From NCBI GenBank assembly GCA_035457725.1, contig DATIBC010000097.1, positions 25,790 through 89,789 of the forward strand: a DNA stretch of 64,000 nt, read 5' to 3'. The translations under genes were made by a program, and so were the position numbers. Source of the DNA: DATFES01 sp035457725. Lineage in GTDB: Bacteria > Pseudomonadota > Alphaproteobacteria > CACIAM-22H2. Positions 24,728 to 32,489 of this stretch are shown here, piece by piece; positions within the stretch are counted from its first letter, which is position 1; each line of letters starts with the position of its first letter. Under the pieces are notes generated by a model, which worked only from the letters and a program-made list of their open reading frames with translations, was not told the origin of the DNA and did no database searches.

Positions 24728-24760
24728 CGCGGGTAGATGTCGCGGGCAGATGTCGCGGGA
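24728..24760. repeat. Short tandem repeat next to tRNA-Gly
   Basis: A 13-base unit CGCGGG(T/C)AGATGT is repeated twice (24728-24740, 24741-24753) and followed by a partial third copy CGCGGGA. It lies just beyond the tRNA 3' end. Confidence 0.7.
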
Positions 24761-24765
24761 AAAGC

Positions 24766-24839
24766 TGGAGCGGGTGAAGGGAATCGAACCCTCGTCGTAA
24801 GCTTGGGAAGCTTCTGCTCTACCATTGAGCTACACCCGC
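24766..24839 (-). tRNA. tRNA-Gly (anticodon CCC)
   Basis: Reading the minus strand, a 74-base cloverleaf is complete with encoded CCA. The acceptor is GCGGGTG/CACCCGC, the D arm has the AGCTCAATGGTAGAGC pattern, the anticodon loop is TTCCCAA (anticodon CCC), and the T arm is GAGGGTTCGATTCCCTT. One mismatch closes the anticodon stem. No integrase or attachment-site duplication is seen beside it. Confidence 0.96.
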
Positions 24840-24929
24840 GCCGTCATCGATGATTACCGCAAAGCACGGCGCCTGTCATTAGGAGCGCCGATCGTCGAGG
24901 GCGGCGCCAGCCTTTCGGCGAGGGCGCGC

Positions 24930-25046
24930 TCACACGCCCCACAAGATGCGGAGGTAACTGAGATAGGCGAAAATCTCATCGATGAAAAAATAGACGCCGC
25001 CGATAATGGCGACAGCGAGCAGCAGGATCACGAACTTGTCGTTCAC
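24930..25046 (-). CDS. 38-residue single-span membrane protein
   Basis: A very small protein starting at GTG (25046) with AGGAG seven bases upstream (ccctaggagaaaagct). It consists of a charged start (VNDKF) and one long hydrophobic segment (VILLLAVAIIGGVYFFI), then DEIFAYLSYLRILWGV. A 63-residue version from an upstream start lacks a ribosome site. The excellent ribosome site and the membrane helix argue that it is real. It is divergent from the radical SAM gene and next to tRNA-Gly. Function unknown. Confidence 0.65.
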   Translation of the reverse strand: MNDKFVILLLAVAIIGGVYFFIDEIFAYLSYLRILWGV

Positions 25047-25316
25047 AGCTTTTCTCCTAGGGCTTATGCGCGACGCCGTGCCTGCCATGAGCGTTCGCCC
25101 GAGGCTAAGCGAATCATACATCGCCTTCGGCTACAGGCGGTTAACGCGTGCTCGCTCCGCGGTGTCTTGGTCCTCCGGCGAATCGCGCGAACGTGATCGT
25201 TCCGACGCCCGAAATTGGGGGGTACACGAACATTTTATTTCCTTAATAGACGCAGAAATGGCATGTTTGCGGTGCAGCAATCGCCTGAAAACACGCCCGA
25301 AATAGGGAATCGACCG

Positions 25317-26276
25317 ATGAACGCCGTGGCGCTTGCCGAGCTCAAATCGCTCGACCCGCGAAAGTTCTGCGACCCGATATGGACGGCAAAGGGCGACCGT
25401 CGAGCCAGCGTCGCGCTCACCGGCCTGAAGACGCTGTGGTTCAACACCGGCACGCTGTGCAATCTGACTTGCACCAATTGCTACATCGAGTCGTCGCCGA
25501 CCAACGACCGTCTGTCGTATCTGAGCGCGGCGGAAGTGCGCGAATATCTCGACGAGATCGCGCGCGAGCGACTGCCGACCGAGGAGATCGGCTTCACCGG
25601 CGGCGAGCCGTTCATGAATCGCGAGCTGCCGCAAATGCTGGAAGAGTGCATGTCGCGCGGCTTTCGCGCGCTCGTCCTGACCAACGCGATGCGGCCGATG
25701 ATGAAGCTGGCGGAAAAACTGCTGGCGCTCAACGCGCGTTACGGCGCGCGGCTCGCCGTGCGCGTCTCGGTCGATCATTACACCAAGGATCTTCATCAGC
25801 TCGAACGCGGACCGCGGTCGTGGCTTCCCATGCTGCAGGGTTTGCGTTGGCTCGCCCGTCATGGCTTCAACGTTCATGTCGCCGGCCGTACGTTTTCCGG
25901 CCAGCCCGAGGCCGAAATTCGCCGCGGCTACGCGCAGCTCTTCGCCGAGGAAGGAATCGATATTGACGCCAACGACGCGGTGCGTCTCGTGCTCTTTCCG
26001 GAGATGGATGCCAAAGTCGACGTGCCCGAGATCACCGAGGCATGTTGGGGTATCTTGAAGCTGTCGCCCGATGCGATGATGTGCGCGAGCTCGCGCATGG
26101 TGGTTAAGCGCAAAGGCGAGACGCGGCCAGCCGTCGTTGCTTGCACGCTGCTACCTTACGACCAGCAGTTCGAGCTCGGCGCGACGCTGGCCGAGGCCTC
26201 CGTCGACGTGAAGCTCAATCATCCGCACTGCGCCAAGTTCTGCGTGCTGGGAGGCGGATCGTGCAGCAAGGGATGA
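25317..26276 (+). CDS. Radical SAM protein with C-terminal cysteine cluster
   Basis: A 319-residue radical SAM enzyme. The SAM-cluster motif is C48-x3-C52-x2-C55 (TLCNLTCTNCYIESS), followed by GFTGGEPFMN, the usual GGE SAM-binding motif. The C terminus holds several further cysteines (MMCASS, VVACTLLPYD, HPHCAKFCVLGGGSC) in a SPASM/twitch-like spacing, suggesting at least one auxiliary Fe-S cluster. The ATG at 25317 was chosen for its AGGGAA site; an ATG at 25263 is possible. The stop overlaps the ATG of the metallophosphoesterase-like gene. The substrate is unknown. Peptide or small-molecule modification is only an inference. Confidence 0.87.
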   Translation: MNAVALAELKSLDPRKFCDPIWTAKGDRRASVALTGLKTLWFNTGTLCNLTCTNCYIESSPTNDRLSYLSAAEVREYLDEIARERLPTEEIGFTGGEPFMNRELPQMLEECMSRGFRALVLTNAMRPMMKLAEKLLALNARYGARLAVRVSVDHYTKDLHQLERGPRSWLPMLQGLRWLARHGFNVHVAGRTFSGQPEAEIRRGYAQLFAEEGIDIDANDAVRLVLFPEMDAKVDVPEITEACWGILKLSPDAMMCASSRMVVKRKGETRPAVVACTLLPYDQQFELGATLAEASVDVKLNHPHCAKFCVLGGGSCSKG

Positions 26277-27151
26277 CGATCGGCATTGCCAGCCGGGCGC
26301 TAGGCTTGCTCGATGGGCCGGTGCTCGTGTTTGGCGGCCCGTATGGAAATCTCGAGGCGACCGAGGGGCTGATCGACGCGGCGCGTCGTCTCGACATCCC
26401 GGCGGCGCGCGCCATTTGCACCGGCGATGCGGTCGCTTATTGCGCCGATCCGCAAGCTGTCGTCGACCGTTTGCGCGATTGGGGCGCGGCCGTGGTCATG
26501 GGCAATTGCGAGGAATCGATCGCCGCCGACGCCGCCGATTGCGGCTGCGGCTTCGGCGAGAACTCGACCTGCGGCATCCTGTCGGTGCAGTGGTTCGCGG
26601 CGACCCGTCGCGATCTTTCGCCCGAAGCGGCGTGCTGGATGGCGGGACTCCCCAGGCGCATCGAGTTCACGCTGGCCGGCCGGCGCTTCGCCGTTATCCA
26701 TGGCGGCGCGCGGCAAATCAACCGCTACATTTTCGCCTCGACGCCGGCCGCGACGAAGCGCGAGGAGCTGGCCGCGCTCGGCGTCGATGCGGTGATCGGC
26801 GGCCATTGCGGCATGCCGTTCTCCGCGATCGTCGACGGCCGGCTGTGGCACAACGCCGGCGCCATCGGCCAGCCAGCGAACGACGGTACGGCGCGAGTTT
26901 GGTTCTCGACCCTGACCCCGCGCGAGGGCGGTATCTTGGTCGAGCATCACGCGCTCGAATACGATCACGCCGCTGCCGCGGCCAAGATGCGGGCGCGCGG
27001 CTATCCGGTTGAATACGCCGACAGCCTCGCCGACGGTCTGTGGCCGTCGTGCGACGTGCTGCCGCCCGCCGAGGTTGCGATCCGCGGCCGAAAATTGACG
27101 CCCGCGGGCGTTTTCTGGGCCCCGCAGGCGCTGCCCGAAGCGGCCGATTGA
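26273..27151 (+). CDS. Metallophosphoesterase-family protein with one metal site lost
   Basis: 292 residues with the calcineurin-like fold. The motif order is intact but altered. Motif I D-x-H is G22-P-Y24 (VFGGPYGN). Motif II keeps D52 (CTGDAVAY). Motif III GNH is G77-N78-C79-E80. Motif IV keeps H143 (VIHGG). Motif V GHxH is G177-H178-C179-G180. Thus the ligands specific to metal 1 are gone, whereas all four metal 2 ligands (D52, N78, H143, H178) remain. A Cys-rich stretch (C90, C92, C100) follows motif III, and a C-terminal extension of about 80 residues is unassigned. Translation is coupled to the radical SAM gene by ATGA. Confidence 0.85.
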   Translation: MTIGIASRALGLLDGPVLVFGGPYGNLEATEGLIDAARRLDIPAARAICTGDAVAYCADPQAVVDRLRDWGAAVVMGNCEESIAADAADCGCGFGENSTCGILSVQWFAATRRDLSPEAACWMAGLPRRIEFTLAGRRFAVIHGGARQINRYIFASTPAATKREELAALGVDAVIGGHCGMPFSAIVDGRLWHNAGAIGQPANDGTARVWFSTLTPREGGILVEHHALEYDHAAAAAKMRARGYPVEYADSLADGLWPSCDVLPPAEVAIRGRKLTPAGVFWAPQALPEAAD

Positions 27152-27207
27152 CGCCCAACGACGGGCTCGCTTGACAGCCGCGCGGGCGCGGCGTAAGACC
27201 CTATCTC

Positions 27208-27267
27208 ACGTGGCGATTTGAGCCGACCGGCTTGCGGGCCACGCTAAAAAACCCGCTAAAAGGTCGG
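27208..27267 (+). ncRNA. SAM-II riboswitch aptamer
   Basis: The classic SAM-II H-type pseudoknot. P1 is CGTGG (27209-27213) with CCACG (27239-27243). P2 is CCGACC (27223-27228, in the P1 loop) with GGTCGG (27262-27267). The conserved CGATTTG and the GCTAAAA before the P2 3' strand are present. It precedes the methionine gene metZ and would shut it off when S-adenosylmethionine is plentiful. The 3' strand of P2 runs into a GGAGG (27266-27270). Confidence 0.93.
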
Positions 27268-27279
27268 AGGCTCCTGTGA

Positions 27280-27307
27280 AGCCCTGACCCGCCGGTCGGG
27301 GCTTTTG
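27280..27307 (+). terminator. Intrinsic terminator downstream of the SAM-II aptamer
   Basis: A 10-bp stem with one G-U pair (27280-27289 with 27294-27303), loop CGCC and TTTT at 27303-27306, 54 bases before the metZ ATG. The 3' arm begins GGTCGG, the same hexamer as P2 of the aptamer, so the aptamer strand CCGACC could pair with either. This suggests transcription attenuation. Confidence 0.8.
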
Positions 27308-27360
27308 TATTTGGGCGACGCGCCGCGCGCTGCCCGATTGCGGGGAAAGGAGCACCTCCA

Positions 27361-28596
27361 ATGGCCGACGGCGAGCAACGGGCAGATCCGCCGAAGACGT
27401 GCCGCGCGGGGGATAAACCCAATACGGAATGGCGGGCGCAGACCAACCTCGTTCGCGGCGGTCTCCGACGGAGCGCCTTCAGCGAGACCGCCGAGGCGCT
27501 ATTCGTCACCTCGGGCTACGTCTACGGCACGGCCGAGGAAGCCGAGACGGCGTTCGCCGCCGGCGGCGAGGGACGTTTCGTCTATTCGCGCTACAGCAAT
27601 CCGACGGTCTCCATGTTCGAGGAGCGGCTGCGGTTGCTCGAGGGCGCCGAGGCGGCGCGCGCCACCGCGAGCGGCATGGCAGCTGTCTTCGCCTCGTTGA
27701 TGTGCCAGCTCAAAGCCGGCGACCGCGTCGTATCGAGCCGCGCCCTTTTCGGTTCGTGTCATTACATTATTGCCGACCTGCTGCCCCGCTATGACATCGA
27801 GACCGTGCTGATCGACGGCACCAAGCTCGAGGAGTGGCGCGCGGCGCTCGCGCGGCCCGCCGCCGCTGTCTTCCTCGAAACGCCGTCGAACCCGATGCTC
27901 GAGCTCGTCGACTTGCGCGAAGTCGCCAGGCTCGCGCACGAAGCCGGCGCCAAGGTGGTGGTCGACAACGTCTTCGCCACGCCGCTGCATCAAAAGCCGC
28001 TCGCGCTTGGCGCCGACATCGTCGTCTACTCGGCGACAAAGCACATCGACGGCCAGGGTCGCTGCCTCGGCGGCGCGGTGCTGGGTCCGGCCAAATACGT
28101 CGAGGAGAAATTGGCGCCGTTCCTCAAGCACACTGGTCCGGCAATGAGCCCGTTCAATGCCTGGGTCCTGGTCAAGGGACTGGAGACGCTTAAGCTGCGC
28201 GTCGACGCGCAGTGCCGAGCGGCGCGCGAGGTGGCCGAATTCCTGTCGTCGCATCCGGCGGTCGAGCGGACGCTTTATCCCTTGCTCGACAGCCACCCGC
28301 AGGTCGAACTGGCGCGCCGGCAGATGACCGCCGGCGGCACGCTCGTCAGCTTCGTCGTGCGCGGCGGCAAGGCGGCGGCGTTTCGCTTACTGAACCGCCT
28401 CAAGATCGTCGACATTTCGAACAACCTCGGGGATTCGAAAAGCCTGATCTGCCACCCGGCGACGACCACGCATCAGCGTCTGCCGGCCGACGAACGGGCG
28501 CGGCTCGGCATTGGCGAGGGCGCGCTCCGGCTCTCGGTCGGACTCGAGGATACGGCCGATCTCATCGCCGATCTCCGCCAGGCGCTCGAAGCCTGA
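27361..28596 (+). CDS. metZ: O-succinylhomoserine sulfhydrylase
   Basis: A 411-residue PLP enzyme of the Cys/Met metabolism family that makes homocysteine directly from O-succinylhomoserine and sulfide. The Schiff-base lysine is K227 (VVYSATKHIDGQGR), the PLP-phosphate region is TASGMAAVFASL, and ETPSNPMLELVD is the family segment before the aspartate of VVDNVFATP. AAAGGAG precedes the ATG at a normal distance. Regulation is by the SAM-II riboswitch and terminator immediately upstream. A cystathionine gamma-synthase activity cannot be excluded from sequence, but context and family favour MetZ. Confidence 0.93.
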   Translation: MADGEQRADPPKTCRAGDKPNTEWRAQTNLVRGGLRRSAFSETAEALFVTSGYVYGTAEEAETAFAAGGEGRFVYSRYSNPTVSMFEERLRLLEGAEAARATASGMAAVFASLMCQLKAGDRVVSSRALFGSCHYIIADLLPRYDIETVLIDGTKLEEWRAALARPAAAVFLETPSNPMLELVDLREVARLAHEAGAKVVVDNVFATPLHQKPLALGADIVVYSATKHIDGQGRCLGGAVLGPAKYVEEKLAPFLKHTGPAMSPFNAWVLVKGLETLKLRVDAQCRAAREVAEFLSSHPAVERTLYPLLDSHPQVELARRQMTAGGTLVSFVVRGGKAAAFRLLNRLKIVDISNNLGDSKSLICHPATTTHQRLPADERARLGIGEGALRLSVGLEDTADLIADLRQALEA

Positions 28597-28615
28597 AAGC
28601 GAACAAGCGCGGCGC

Positions 28616-28667
28616 TGTGACAACAAGGGGGCAGGATTCGCCTCCTTGTTTGACGAATGTTGTCACA
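28616..28667 (+). terminator. Nested inverted repeats after metZ, probable terminator
   Basis: An outer pair TGTGACAACA / TGTTGTCACA (28616-28625, 28658-28667) encloses and partly shares an inner hairpin of 11 bp with one G-U (28622-28632 with 28640-28650). The inner hairpin has only TTT behind it. The two structures are mutually exclusive over the AACA bases. It is a terminator for metZ or an operator for the OmpA gene. Confidence 0.5.
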
Positions 28668-28777
28668 TTGATGCCACCACCGCCGCGTTAGCTTGGCCGG
28701 CGGCCCGGACGCGGACGCGTCGGCGCTCGCGCGCTGGCGCTCGTTCGCCGGGAATCAATCCGAAAGGGAGCTGAACC

Positions 28778-29668
28778 ATGACATCCGCGATCAAGATCGC
28801 CGCTATCGGCGCATCGCTGGCGGCGCTCGTCGCATGCTCGACCGACCTCGAACGACTGCGCGGCACGCCCTCGCAGGCGAACACCGACTTCACGCGTGCG
28901 CTCGACGGCGGCTATCGCGAACTGGCGCAGAATGAGTGGACGCTGCAGAACGACTTCGCCAGCTCGGAGTATTTCGCCCGCAAAGGCATGCGCGTCGCCA
29001 AGGGGGAAACCGTGGCGCCCGAACGTCGCGAGGATAACGACTGGCGCCCGGCCGAGGCGGTCGCCGGAGACATCGAGGCGGCGCGCCAGCGACTGACGTC
29101 GGCGCTCGCCGCCAACGCGACGCAACGCGCGCCCGCCGCCGCGGCCAGGGCCCAAGTTTCGTTCGATTGCTGGCTCGAAGAGGCGGATGATCCGATCTTC
29201 TCGCCCGAAAACGCCTGGAAGCGCGAAAAGATCGTCTCCTGTCGCGACGATTTCAATGCAGCGATGGCCGAGGTCGACCAGGCGATGCGCCCGGTGGCGG
29301 TGCCGGCGCCGGCGCCGGCGCGAGTCGGCGTGGAGGTGCAACGCTCCTACCTCGTCTTCTTCGACTGGAACAAAGCCGACGTCACCGCCGAAGCGCGGCG
29401 CATCATCCAGCAGGCTGCCGCCGGTGCGCGCCAGATTGCAGTCACGCGCATCGAAGTGGCCGGCCACGCCGACCGGTCGGGCAGCGAGCGCTACAACCAG
29501 GCACTATCCGAGCGCCGCGCCAACGCCGTCCGGCAAGGCCTGATCGCCGAGGGCGTGCCGGCCGGGCAGATCGTCACCATGGCCTTCGGCGAAAGCCGGC
29601 CCTTGGTGCCGACCGCCGACGGCGTGCGCGAGCCGCAGAACCGCCGGGTAGAGATCGTTTTGCGGTAA
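28778..29668 (+). CDS. OmpA-family lipoprotein
   Basis: A 296-residue outer-membrane lipoprotein. The signal sequence MTSAIKIAAIGASLAALVAC ends in a lipobox (LVAC, Cys20). A helical, charged middle region (residues about 25-175) follows. After an Ala/Pro hinge (VAVPAPAPARVG), a C-terminal OmpA/Pal-like domain (YLVFFDWNKADVTAEARRI, then VAGHADRSGSERYNQALSE, then NRRVEIVLR) binds peptidoglycan. Role: tethering outer membrane to the wall. It is transcribed alone, behind the inverted-repeat region that ends metZ. Confidence 0.88.
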   Translation: MTSAIKIAAIGASLAALVACSTDLERLRGTPSQANTDFTRALDGGYRELAQNEWTLQNDFASSEYFARKGMRVAKGETVAPERREDNDWRPAEAVAGDIEAARQRLTSALAANATQRAPAAAARAQVSFDCWLEEADDPIFSPENAWKREKIVSCRDDFNAAMAEVDQAMRPVAVPAPAPARVGVEVQRSYLVFFDWNKADVTAEARRIIQQAAAGARQIAVTRIEVAGHADRSGSERYNQALSERRANAVRQGLIAEGVPAGQIVTMAFGESRPLVPTADGVREPQNRRVEIVLR

Positions 29669-29693
29669 GCGGCGGATCGTCTAATGGACGAAC

Positions 29694-29726
29694 GGGGCGC
29701 CCCGCGCCGCGCGACAGGGGCGCCCC
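29694..29726. repeat. Duplicated palindrome GGGGCGCCCC
   Basis: Two perfect copies of the self-complementary decamer lie at 29694-29703 and 29717-29726 between the OmpA gene and apaG. They can pair with each other (13-base loop). There is no T-run behind them, so terminator activity is uncertain. Confidence 0.55.
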
Positions 29727-29824
29727 GACGGCTAGACAACGCGGTGGCCGGACTTAGAATAGCTCGACGCGGCCGCGCGCCGCCGAGACGCGGCGCGCGC
29801 GGCGGAACTCGAATTCGAGGCGGC

Positions 29825-30217
29825 ATGTATAGCGCCACGACACGCGCCATCAAGGTGACGGTGAAGCCGGTTTATCTCGAGGACCAATCCTCGCCCGCCG
29901 AGCGTCATTTCGTGTGGGCCTATCACGTCCGCATCGAAAATCACGGCGCAGATACCGTGCAGCTTCGCAACCGCTATTGGCGCATCACCGATTCGCTGGG
30001 GCGGGTGCAGGAGGTGCGCGGCGCCGGCGTCGTCGGGGAACAGCCGATTTTGCGCCCCGGCGAAGCCTATGAGTACACAAGCGGCACGCCATTGCCGACA
30101 CCCTCGGGAATCATGAACGGCGCCTACCAAATGGAGACGCCGACCGGCGAGCGCTTCGACGTAAGTATCCCCGCCTTCTCGCTCGACAGCCCGCACCAAT
30201 CCGGAAAAGTCAACTGA
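29825..30217 (+). CDS. apaG: ApaG protein (Co2+/Mg2+ efflux protein family)
   Basis: A 130-residue beta-sandwich (FNIII-like) protein of the ApaG/DUF525 family. The conserved segments ENHGADTVQLRNRYWRITD, QPILRPGEAYEYTSGTPL and GIMNGAYQM are all present. The function is poorly defined; in enterobacteria it affects Co2+ resistance and sits beside apaH. The ATG at 29825 gives the family length; the 47-residue extension upstream is Arg-rich shadow sequence over the palindrome repeats. It is followed by folE after 43 bases. Confidence 0.93.
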   Translation: MYSATTRAIKVTVKPVYLEDQSSPAERHFVWAYHVRIENHGADTVQLRNRYWRITDSLGRVQEVRGAGVVGEQPILRPGEAYEYTSGTPLPTPSGIMNGAYQMETPTGERFDVSIPAFSLDSPHQSGKVN

Positions 30218-30260
30218 TCGCGGCGGCGGTCTGCAGAGGCGACGCGAGGAGGACCTTGGC

Positions 30261-30935
30261 GTGAAGACACCGGCCGCCGATCGAAGCATCGCCAAATCGC
30301 CGCCCGACGACGCGCGCCAAGCGCCCGCTCCAGCGGCGGCCCGCAAGCCGACGCGGGCCGCCGCCGAAGAGGCCGTGCGCACTTTGCTGCGATGGGCCGG
30401 TGACGATCCGGACCGCGAGGGACTGCGCGGCACCCCCGCCCGCGTCGTGCGGGCCTACGAGGAATGGTTCGCGGGCTACGACGTCGATCCGGTCGATCTG
30501 CTGCAGCGCACGTTCGAAGAGACCGAGGGATATGACGAGATGGTGGTGCTGCGCGACATCCGCTTCGAGTCGTTCTGCGAGCACCATATCGCACCAATCA
30601 TCGGCCGGGCCCACGTCGCCTATCTTCCCGATCGACGGGTGATCGGCATCTCCAAGCTTGCGCGGCTCATCGAGGTGTACGCAAAGCGCCTGCAGATCCA
30701 AGAGAAAATGACCGCCCAGATCGCCAACACGCTGAACGACATCCTGCTGCCGAAGGGCGTCGCGGTGGTGATTGAGGCGACGCATCAGTGCATGACCACG
30801 CGCGGCGTCCACAAGGCCGGCGTGACAATGGTCACCAGCCGGATGTTGGGCGCATTTCGTGACGATCCGTCGACGCGGCGCGAATTCCTCGCCATGATCG
30901 GTAACCCCGGCGGACATCCGGCCGCTGGCGACTGA
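30261..30935 (+). CDS. folE: GTP cyclohydrolase I
   Basis: Catalyses the first step of tetrahydrofolate synthesis, converting GTP to 7,8-dihydroneopterin triphosphate. 224 residues: a disordered Ala/Arg-rich N terminus (about 35 residues) precedes the conserved enzyme. Zinc and catalytic residues are visible in FESFCEHHIAPIIGRAHVAY (Cys, His) and EATHQCMTTRGVHKAG (second Cys). LARLIEVYAKRLQIQEKMT is the tetramer/decamer core. The GTG start follows GAGGAGG. It is type IA (FolE), zinc-dependent, with no visible regulatory RNA. Confidence 0.95.
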   Translation: MKTPAADRSIAKSPPDDARQAPAPAAARKPTRAAAEEAVRTLLRWAGDDPDREGLRGTPARVVRAYEEWFAGYDVDPVDLLQRTFEETEGYDEMVVLRDIRFESFCEHHIAPIIGRAHVAYLPDRRVIGISKLARLIEVYAKRLQIQEKMTAQIANTLNDILLPKGVAVVIEATHQCMTTRGVHKAGVTMVTSRMLGAFRDDPSTRREFLAMIGNPGGHPAAGD

Positions 30936-31005
30936 TCTCTCGCTCCAGCGGCGCGACGCGGGCGGCTTGGCCGGCGACGCGCTTTGAGGCGACGGGAGGG
31001 GCCCG

Positions 31006-32454
31006 TTGATCGATCTTCGTCCGGTTGGCTTCATCATCGGCGTGCTCTTGTCGGTGCTGGCGTCGGCGATGATGCTACCCGCGCTGGCCGACGCCGCCGC
31101 GCGACACCAGGATTGGCCGGTCTTCATCGCCGCCGGCAGCGTCACGCTGTTCGCCGGCGTCAGCCTGGTGTTCACCTGCCGCGGCCGCCGCGTTGCCATC
31201 AACCTGCGCCAGGCGTTTTTGCTCACCATTCTCGGCTGGCTTTCGTGCGTGGCGTTCGCGGCGCTGCCGTTCGCGTTCGCATCGGCCGAATTGTCCTACG
31301 CCGACGCTTTTTTCGAGGCGATGTCCGGCCTCACCACGACCGGCGCCACGGTGATCATGGGTCTCGACCATGCGCCGCCCGGACTCCTCCTATGGCGCGG
31401 GCTGCTGCAATGGATGGGAGGTCTCGGCATCATCGCCATGGCGATCATCATCTTGCCGATGCTGCGGATCGGCGGCATGCAGCTATTTCGGCTGGAATCC
31501 ACCGAGAAACTGGAGAAGGCGCTGCCGCGCGCCGCGCAGATCGCCGGCGGCATCGGGACGATATACCTCTCGATGAGCGCCGCCTGCGCGGTGCTTTATT
31601 GGCTGGTCGGAATGACGGGATTCGACGCGGTGATTCACGCGATGACGACGGTGGCGACCGGCGGCTTCTCCACCGCCGATGCGTCGCTGGCAGCGTTCAA
31701 GAATCCATGGGCCGAGGTGATCGCAATCATCTTCATGATGCTTGGCGGCGTCAGTTTCACGTTGTTCTTGCGCGTTCTGCAAGGCGACCGACGCGCGTTG
31801 TGGATCGACCGCCAGGTTCAAATCTACTTTGCCCTGGCCATCGTCGCCTCGCTGATCGTCGCAGCGTGGCTGTGGCTCGAATCCGGCGAGCATCCGCTGA
31901 TCGCGCTCAGATACGGCGCGTTCAACGTCGTCTCGGTCATGACCACCACCGGGTATTCCTCGAGCGACTATGGCCAATTCGGCGCGTTGCCGATGGTGCT
32001 GTTCGCCGTCTTGATGCTGGTCGGCGGATGCTCCGGTTCGACCACCGGCGGAATCAAGGTTTTCCGCTTTCAGATCCTGTTCGAAGTCTCGCGCGCGCAT
32101 ATTCGGCATGCGCTGCTGCCGAGCGGCGTTTTCGTGCCGAAATACAATCGCCGGCACATCACCGATCAAGTCACCCACTCGGTCGTCTCGTTCATGTTCC
32201 TCTATGGTCTGACCATCGTCGCAATCGCGGCGGGGCTTGGCTTCTATGGGCTCGACATCGTCACCGCGTTCAGCGGCGCGGCGAGCGCGGTGAGCAATCT
32301 CGGGCCGGGCCTCGGCCATGTGATCGGACCGGCCGGCAATTTCGCGTCGCTGCCGGATGGCGCGAAGTGGATGCTGAGCTTCGGCATGCTGCTCGGCCGC
32401 CTCGAATTGGTCACCGTCCTGGTGCTATTGTCGAGCGGCTTTTGGCGCTCATGA
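31006..32454 (+). CDS. trkH: TrkH-family potassium uptake protein
   Basis: A 482-residue inner-membrane K+ transporter subunit of the TrkH/KtrB superfamily. Selectivity-filter repeats are recognisable: AMSGLTTTGATVI, TVATGGFST, VMTTTGYSSSDYG and SAVSNLGPGLG, separated by paired membrane helices. The loop GGCSGSTTGGIKVFRFQ is family-typical. It would work with a TrkA regulator, which is not in this window. The TTG start is supported by GGGAGG (30994-30999) six bases upstream; alternative ATG codons would cut the first membrane segment. Confidence 0.93.
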   Translation: MIDLRPVGFIIGVLLSVLASAMMLPALADAAARHQDWPVFIAAGSVTLFAGVSLVFTCRGRRVAINLRQAFLLTILGWLSCVAFAALPFAFASAELSYADAFFEAMSGLTTTGATVIMGLDHAPPGLLLWRGLLQWMGGLGIIAMAIIILPMLRIGGMQLFRLESTEKLEKALPRAAQIAGGIGTIYLSMSAACAVLYWLVGMTGFDAVIHAMTTVATGGFSTADASLAAFKNPWAEVIAIIFMMLGGVSFTLFLRVLQGDRRALWIDRQVQIYFALAIVASLIVAAWLWLESGEHPLIALRYGAFNVVSVMTTTGYSSSDYGQFGALPMVLFAVLMLVGGCSGSTTGGIKVFRFQILFEVSRAHIRHALLPSGVFVPKYNRRHITDQVTHSVVSFMFLYGLTIVAIAAGLGFYGLDIVTAFSGAASAVSNLGPGLGHVIGPAGNFASLPDGAKWMLSFGMLLGRLELVTVLVLLSSGFWRS

Positions 32455-32489
32455 TCGATTCCATGGCGATGTGACGCGGGAGACGCGAC

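Noticed and set aside
24766..24839. Integration site of a genomic island at tRNA-Gly
   Set aside because: No integrase, no duplicated tRNA 3' end and no composition change in the flanking genes.
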